Positions 60,159 through 64,000 of a DNA stretch of 64,000 nt are shown piece by piece. Position 1 is the first letter of the stretch. Every line of letters starts with the position of its first letter. A program made the position numbers and the translations under genes. The stretch is from CAWAYH01 sp963786195 (GTDB taxonomy: Bacteria > Acidobacteriota > Vicinamibacteria > Vicinamibacterales > 2-12-FULL-66-21): positions 620,001 to 684,000 of the forward strand of contig CAWAYH010000006.1 in assembly GCA_963786195.1 (NCBI GenBank), read 5' to 3'. The notes under the pieces are model-generated. The model was not told the origin of the DNA and searched no databases. It saw only the letters and a list, made by a program, of their open reading frames with translations.

Positions 60159-61580
60159 CTACTTCGCGCGGGCCAGCGATTCGACGATGTCGTAGTGGAA
60201 GCGGACGAAGCGATGCAGCTCGCGTTCGAGAATGCGTTCCTGGTCGCTGTGCGCACCGAAGCCTTTCGGACCATCCTCCGTGTCCGTCGCGGGCCCGATG
60301 CCGTAGCACGCCATTCCCTTCATGCGCAGGTACGCCATGTCGGTCGCGCCGGTGCTCATCGTCGGCAGCGTCACCGTCTGATAGTGCCGCGTGACGGCGG
60401 CCTCGATCGTCTTGAAGCCCTCGGTGTCGAGCCGGGCGCTGCCGGTGGACGGCCGGACGTCACGGCTGGCCCAGGCGGCTTCGACGGCCGGATCGTCGAT
60501 CACCTTCCGCAGCTCGTTCAGGAACACCTCGGGATCGTCGTCGGGGTGCGCGCGGACGTCGAGTGACGCTTTGGCTTCCGACGGGATCACGTTGATCCGG
60601 TAGCCGCCCTGGATCATGTTGGGCGAGACCGACGTGCGCAGCATCGATGCGTGACGGGGCTCGCGGTCGGCAAAAAAGTCGTCGGCCGCCGCGACGACCG
60701 CTGCGTCAGCGCTGATGACGTCGAGATAGCGTCTGGCGTCTTCGGGGCTCGAGATCGTCGCGAGCCGCTTGAAGTACGTGCGCGTGGTGTCGTTGAGCCG
60801 AATCTTCGATCGCCAGGCGCCGATCTTCGCGACGGCCGCCGCCAGGTGGACGACGGCATTCGACTTGAGCGGCACGGAGCCGTGGCCCGCCACACCGCGC
60901 GCCGTCAGCTCGACGCGCCGCGGGATCTTCTCGAGCGTCTGCACGGACGCGAACTTCACCTGCCCGCCCACGCGCGTGACGCCGCCGCCCTCCGCCAGGC
61001 AATACTCGGCGTCGATCTGCGGGAACTGCTGGTTGACCATGAACTGAATGCCGAGGCGCGACGATCCTTCTTCTCCGGCCTCGGCGAGGAAGATGACGTC
61101 GCGATCGAGCGCGACGTTCTGCCGCTTCAGCATGAGCATGACCATCAGGGCGGCGACGACGTTGTCCTTGTCGTCGACCGTGCCGCGTCCGTAGACGTAT
61201 CCGCCGTCGAGCGTGGCGCTGAACGGCGGGTGCGTCCATTTCTTCGGGTCGACGTTGACGACATCCGTGTGGCCCATGATGAGGAGCGGCCGCCGCGCGC
61301 CGCTGCCTTTCAGCCGCGCCACGAGGTTCGGCCGGCCCGCCTCCATGGCGAACGTCTGGATCGGAATCCCCGCTGCCTCGAGCACCTTCTTGAGATAGTC
61401 GACGGCCGGCTGTTCGTTCCCGGGCGGATCGCTCGTGTCCGCGCGGACGAGCGCCTGAAAATGCTGCAGGGTCTCGGCCTCGGCGCGTGCCCAGTCTGGT
61501 TGTTGGCCACGACCCGCCGTGGCCGGCAGAAACGTGGCGAGCGAAGCAAGAAGGAGGGCTAAGCTACGCATGGCGCGCAT
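60159..61580 (-). CDS. M20 family metallopeptidase (exported)
   Basis: About 473 residues from ATG 61580 (61571 is an alternative). A signal peptide (LALLLASLATFLPATAGRG) precedes the M20 catalytic domain: MGHTDVVNVDP near 100 (zinc His and adjacent Asp), GRGTVDDKDNV near 133 (bridging Asp), and EAGEEGSS near 168 (catalytic Glu and zinc Glu). The lid domain lies near 215-330 (VAGHGSVPLKSN). The C-terminus has GATDMAYLRMKG and AHSDQERI with the last zinc His. It cleaves short peptides or removes acyl groups from amino acids in the periplasm. Operon with the 49-residue membrane protein. The frame is intact. Confidence 0.9.
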   Translation of the reverse strand: MRAMRSLALLLASLATFLPATAGRGQQPDWARAEAETLQHFQALVRADTSDPPGNEQPAVDYLKKVLEAAGIPIQTFAMEAGRPNLVARLKGSGARRPLLIMGHTDVVNVDPKKWTHPPFSATLDGGYVYGRGTVDDKDNVVAALMVMLMLKRQNVALDRDVIFLAEAGEEGSSRLGIQFMVNQQFPQIDAEYCLAEGGGVTRVGGQVKFASVQTLEKIPRRVELTARGVAGHGSVPLKSNAVVHLAAAVAKIGAWRSKIRLNDTTRTYFKRLATISSPEDARRYLDVISADAAVVAAADDFFADREPRHASMLRTSVSPNMIQGGYRINVIPSEAKASLDVRAHPDDDPEVFLNELRKVIDDPAVEAAWASRDVRPSTGSARLDTEGFKTIEAAVTRHYQTVTLPTMSTGATDMAYLRMKGMACYGIGPATDTEDGPKGFGAHSDQERILERELHRFVRFHYDIVESLARAK

Positions 61581-61586
61581 CGTAAC

Positions 61587-62636
61587 ATGGCGCCTCGCAG
61601 CCACAAGAAGCAGACCAGAACGAGGAGGGTCGTGGCACGCGGAGCACGATCACGTCCGGCGCGGGTTCGTTCGCTCGTGACGAAGGTCCGCAAGGCCAAG
61701 CGGGATCTGGCCGCGGCGCGAGTCGAACTGGCGAAGCTCACGGTTCCCGCGGGTCCGGCTGTGCTCGTCGATCGCGGCTGGTCTCGGCTGATTGCCGACC
61801 TGCGCCGGCGAGCCGCGCGGCTCAAGGCCCGACCAGGGGTCGTCGGCGTCGGCATCGGCATCGCGCGGATGAGGAAGACGCGGCGCCGAACACCCTGCCT
61901 GACGATCTACGTCCGCGGACGCCAGTCCACTCCGGGCCGCCGCGGATTCCCCTCCTCCATCACCGTCAGCGGCACGCGCGTCCTGCTCGACGTTCGGCCG
62001 GCCGGCACGCTCGAGCCCCAGGCCTTCGTCGGACAGAGCCTCAGCACGACGACCGACGGCATCACGCGGACAGGGACGATCGGGGCGCGAGCGATCGATG
62101 CGCAGGGAAACGCGGTCATCGTGACCGCGATGCACGTGACCGGACTGAAGTCTTTCCCGGCGCGCGGCGTCGGCGCCGTGTCCGTCTCGATCCCCAGCCG
62201 CACCGAGATGGCGCGGGCGGTGGCCGCGGGCGATCTCGTCATCGGGTCGACGAACGGCATCGATGCGGCGCTCTTCACGATCCGGTCATCGGTAATAGAT
62301 GTGATTCCCGAGATCGGCCGCGTCATGGGATGGCGTCCCCTGCTCGTGCCCGGCGACGTCGGCACCAAGGTGCGGATGTTCGGCGCGGTGTCGCGAAAGC
62401 TGATGGATGGCGTCATCGAGCAGCCGTTCGTCGAGCTGCCGGGCCTGAACCTCGACGCCGGGATCGTGGTCCGCGGCTTCGATTCCGTCAGCGGCGATTC
62501 CGGGGCGGCGCTGGTCGATTCCGAAAACCTCGTCCTGGGGTTTCTCGTCGGACGCATCGCCGACGAGCGGCGTGTGTTCTGCCCCGCCGGCCTCGTGCTC
62601 AGGCGACTCGGGTGCGACATTCCAACCGTCGCGTGA
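61587..62636 (+). CDS. trypsin-like (chymotrypsin-fold) serine protease-like protein without signal peptide
   Basis: 349 residues. The first 55 are strongly basic (SHKKQTRTRRVVARGARSR), with no signal peptide; GTG 61632 after GAGGAGG is an alternative start. A helix follows, then GVVGVGIGIARMRKTRRRTP. The chymotrypsin-like core shows TAMHVTG near 183 (His), STNGIDAALFTI near 226 (Asp) and SVSGDSGAALVD near 304 (nucleophile Ser in GDSGA). This matches a trypsin-like triad. The basic tail might bind nucleic acid or polyanions. It starts 6 bp from the divergent M20 gene, and an exported protein follows 18 bp downstream. Triad call is by motif only. Confidence 0.7.
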   Translation: MAPRSHKKQTRTRRVVARGARSRPARVRSLVTKVRKAKRDLAAARVELAKLTVPAGPAVLVDRGWSRLIADLRRRAARLKARPGVVGVGIGIARMRKTRRRTPCLTIYVRGRQSTPGRRGFPSSITVSGTRVLLDVRPAGTLEPQAFVGQSLSTTTDGITRTGTIGARAIDAQGNAVIVTAMHVTGLKSFPARGVGAVSVSIPSRTEMARAVAAGDLVIGSTNGIDAALFTIRSSVIDVIPEIGRVMGWRPLLVPGDVGTKVRMFGAVSRKLMDGVIEQPFVELPGLNLDAGIVVRGFDSVSGDSGAALVDSENLVLGFLVGRIADERRVFCPAGLVLRRLGCDIPTVA

Positions 62637-62654
62637 CTCAGGAGGATGAAACAC

Positions 62655-63902
62655 ATGCGCGTCGCTCTTCGGTCGATTCTCTTCCTGCTCGTGTCCGCGT
62701 CGGCGTACGCACAACAGACCGTGACGATTCAGTTGGCGACGGCTGGCGGAAAAGTCGCCGTCACCCCGGACACGCGGCCCAAATCCGTCGCGCGCGGCAG
62801 CGTGCTCTCCGTCGTGTGCGACGCGGCCGTGGACTGCACCAAAGTGCGCCTCATGGCCGACGGTGCCGTCGAGCTCGAGGGAACGTCGAAAGGTCCCGGG
62901 ACACGTTCTTTCAGCGTGACGTCCGGCACGAAGGTGCTCGAGATCCTGATCGGCGCGGACAAGATCGACGAGTTTCCGCTGGAGGCGGCCGGCGCCGAAA
63001 CACCGGCCGGGCAGACCGTCCGGTGCGAGCCGCTCGTGGTCGGCCAAACCTACGATCGGGCGGCCAATCGCGCGACCTTCGTCGTCAGCCACTTCGGAGA
63101 CATCTGGGCGCATCCCAGTGAACAAGTGGATGAGAACGACGAAGTCGTCGTCATCGTGCGGGCGCCGGCGGACCTCATCCCCAACCTGAAAGTGCGGCGC
63201 ACCTCCACGACGCGGACCGTCGGCGGCATCACGATTCTCGGCGCGGCCGAGGCGATTCAGCTGCAGTCGCGGGTCGAGGAGTGCGCGGAGAAGCGCGTCG
63301 TCCTGAGCGACTTCGCGCCGGGCATCGGCCAGGTGCAGATCTCGCTGCAGCCGGCGGAGAAGGAAATCCCGGTCGGCACGTTCGAGTTTTCCGTCGCCGC
63401 GCTGTACGACGGCTACCTGTCATTCGCCGCGGTCTACAGCGACTCGATCTCGCGCACCTACAAGCTGGCTCCCGTTGGCAACGATGAGATCATCGTGCCC
63501 GGCGAGGCGACCGGTCCCGGCGATCGCGAGATCCGGTACGCCGTGTTCTACACGCCGTTTCTCTGGGCCAAACGGGAAATCGTCAAGGGGCCCGAACACT
63601 GGTATCACCGCCTGAACCCGACGTTCGGCCTGACGATCAGCGAGCTGGCCGAGCATTTCCTCACCGGCATTTCGTTCGACTATGGAGGGTTCGTGATCGT
63701 CGGCGGCGTGATGGCCTCGCGCCAGACCATCCTGAGCCCCGATTCCGGATTGTCGGTCGGGGATGCGTTCTCCGGGAGCGAGAGCGAGATCCCGACGGCG
63801 AAGGACTGGACGTTCAAGGGTTACGTCGGAGGCGGTATCGATTTCCGCGCCGTCGTGTCGCTGATGAAGGCTGCCGCCGGAGCGGGCAAGATCGGAAAGT
63901 AG
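62655..63902 (+). CDS. exported protein of unknown function
   Basis: 415 residues; ATG 62655 has an AGGAGG SD 9 bp upstream. A signal peptide (ALRSILFLLVSASAYAQQ) is followed by beta-rich sequence with an early Cys pair (VVCDAAVDCTKV). The middle resembles beta-barrel or transport-associated strands (VVVIVRAPADLIPNLKVR; YDGYLSFAAVYSDSI). The C-terminus is Gly-rich (GGFVIVGGVMASRQTI; FKGYVGGGIDFRA). No family is recognised. It is probably cotranscribed with the trypsin-like protein and may be its partner. Confidence 0.72.
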   Translation: MRVALRSILFLLVSASAYAQQTVTIQLATAGGKVAVTPDTRPKSVARGSVLSVVCDAAVDCTKVRLMADGAVELEGTSKGPGTRSFSVTSGTKVLEILIGADKIDEFPLEAAGAETPAGQTVRCEPLVVGQTYDRAANRATFVVSHFGDIWAHPSEQVDENDEVVVIVRAPADLIPNLKVRRTSTTRTVGGITILGAAEAIQLQSRVEECAEKRVVLSDFAPGIGQVQISLQPAEKEIPVGTFEFSVAALYDGYLSFAAVYSDSISRTYKLAPVGNDEIIVPGEATGPGDREIRYAVFYTPFLWAKREIVKGPEHWYHRLNPTFGLTISELAEHFLTGISFDYGGFVIVGGVMASRQTILSPDSGLSVGDAFSGSESEIPTAKDWTFKGYVGGGIDFRAVVSLMKAAAGAGKIGK

Positions 63903-63903
63903 T

Positions 63904-63921
63904 GTCCGGCTTCAGCCGGAC
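63904..63921. terminator. short hairpin between convergent genes
   Basis: A perfect 7-bp stem GTCCGGC / GCCGGAC with loop TTCA lies just after the stop at 63902. No T tract follows, so a terminator role is only suggested. Confidence 0.35.
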
Positions 63922-63934
63922 CGTGTGGTAGCGA

Positions 63935-64000
63935 TCAGGCCGTCAACGGCTTCTGCAGCACCGCGATCGAGCGGACGGGCGAGGTCACGATCCGCCGGCG
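63935..64000 (-). CDS. C-terminal end of a gene entering from the right edge
   Basis: The minus frame from the window edge reads RRRIVTSPVRSIAVLQKPLTA and then TGA (63935-63937). The final VLQKPLT resembles the conserved Lys-Pro region of receiver domains, but 21 residues are too few to assign a family. Confidence 0.35.
   Translation of the reverse strand, partial: RRRIVTSPVRSIAVLQKPLTA

Overview
The window looks like chromosome from a GC-rich Acidobacteriota, most likely a Vicinamibacteria-type organism. The case rests on gene families only: four MacB/FtsX-like orphan permeases of the acidobacterial type with no ATPase beside them, a DUF1549/DUF1553 plus DUF1501 pair, three large Ser/Thr kinases (two with TPR tails), ECF sigma factors beside kinases, a tricorn-like protease and many exported peptidases. 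No rRNA, tRNA, CRISPR array, IS element or phage gene was seen. LAYOUT. 0-16.8 kb: erythromycin-esterase fragment, orphan permease, DUF2255 protein, tricorn protease, alpha/beta hydrolase, M48 and M61 peptidases, a Fic protein with a striking palindromic operator region, then the DUF1501 and DUF1553 genes. 16.8-22.8 kb: a lipoprotein-like beta-propeller, then a minus-strand run encoding an exported arginase-family protein, an exported cyanophycinase-like S51 peptidase and an M14 carboxypeptidase. 22.9-25.5 kb: a two-gene operon of Tat-targeted HisC-like aminotransferases with a clear promoter and terminator. 25.6-38.6 kb: three more orphan permeases, a DsbA-like protein beside a ten-cysteine exported protein, a damaged receiver-AAA regulator, and a TonB-dependent receptor. 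38.7-63.9 kb: a signalling and proteolysis region with three Ser/Thr kinases, two ECF sigma factors, a trypsin-like protease, a TPR-CHAT protease, three small exported PPC-like proteins with shared leaders, a caspase-DUF4384 protein, an M20 peptidase and a second trypsin-like protein. REPEATS. Short language-like repeats lie between genes. Best is a two-copy element (38707-38842 and 45405-45553) that folds into a long hairpin; each copy abuts or contains the stop codon of a Ser/Thr kinase. SEQUENCE QUALITY. Many conserved genes are broken by single-base frameshifts (about nine in the tricorn gene, ten or so each in the M14 and CHAT genes) while neighbours are intact. The breaks sit inside otherwise well conserved proteins, which suggests uncorrected sequencing or assembly error more than true decay, but the sequence alone cannot decide this. 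Frameshifted genes are given as one locus, with shift positions approximate.
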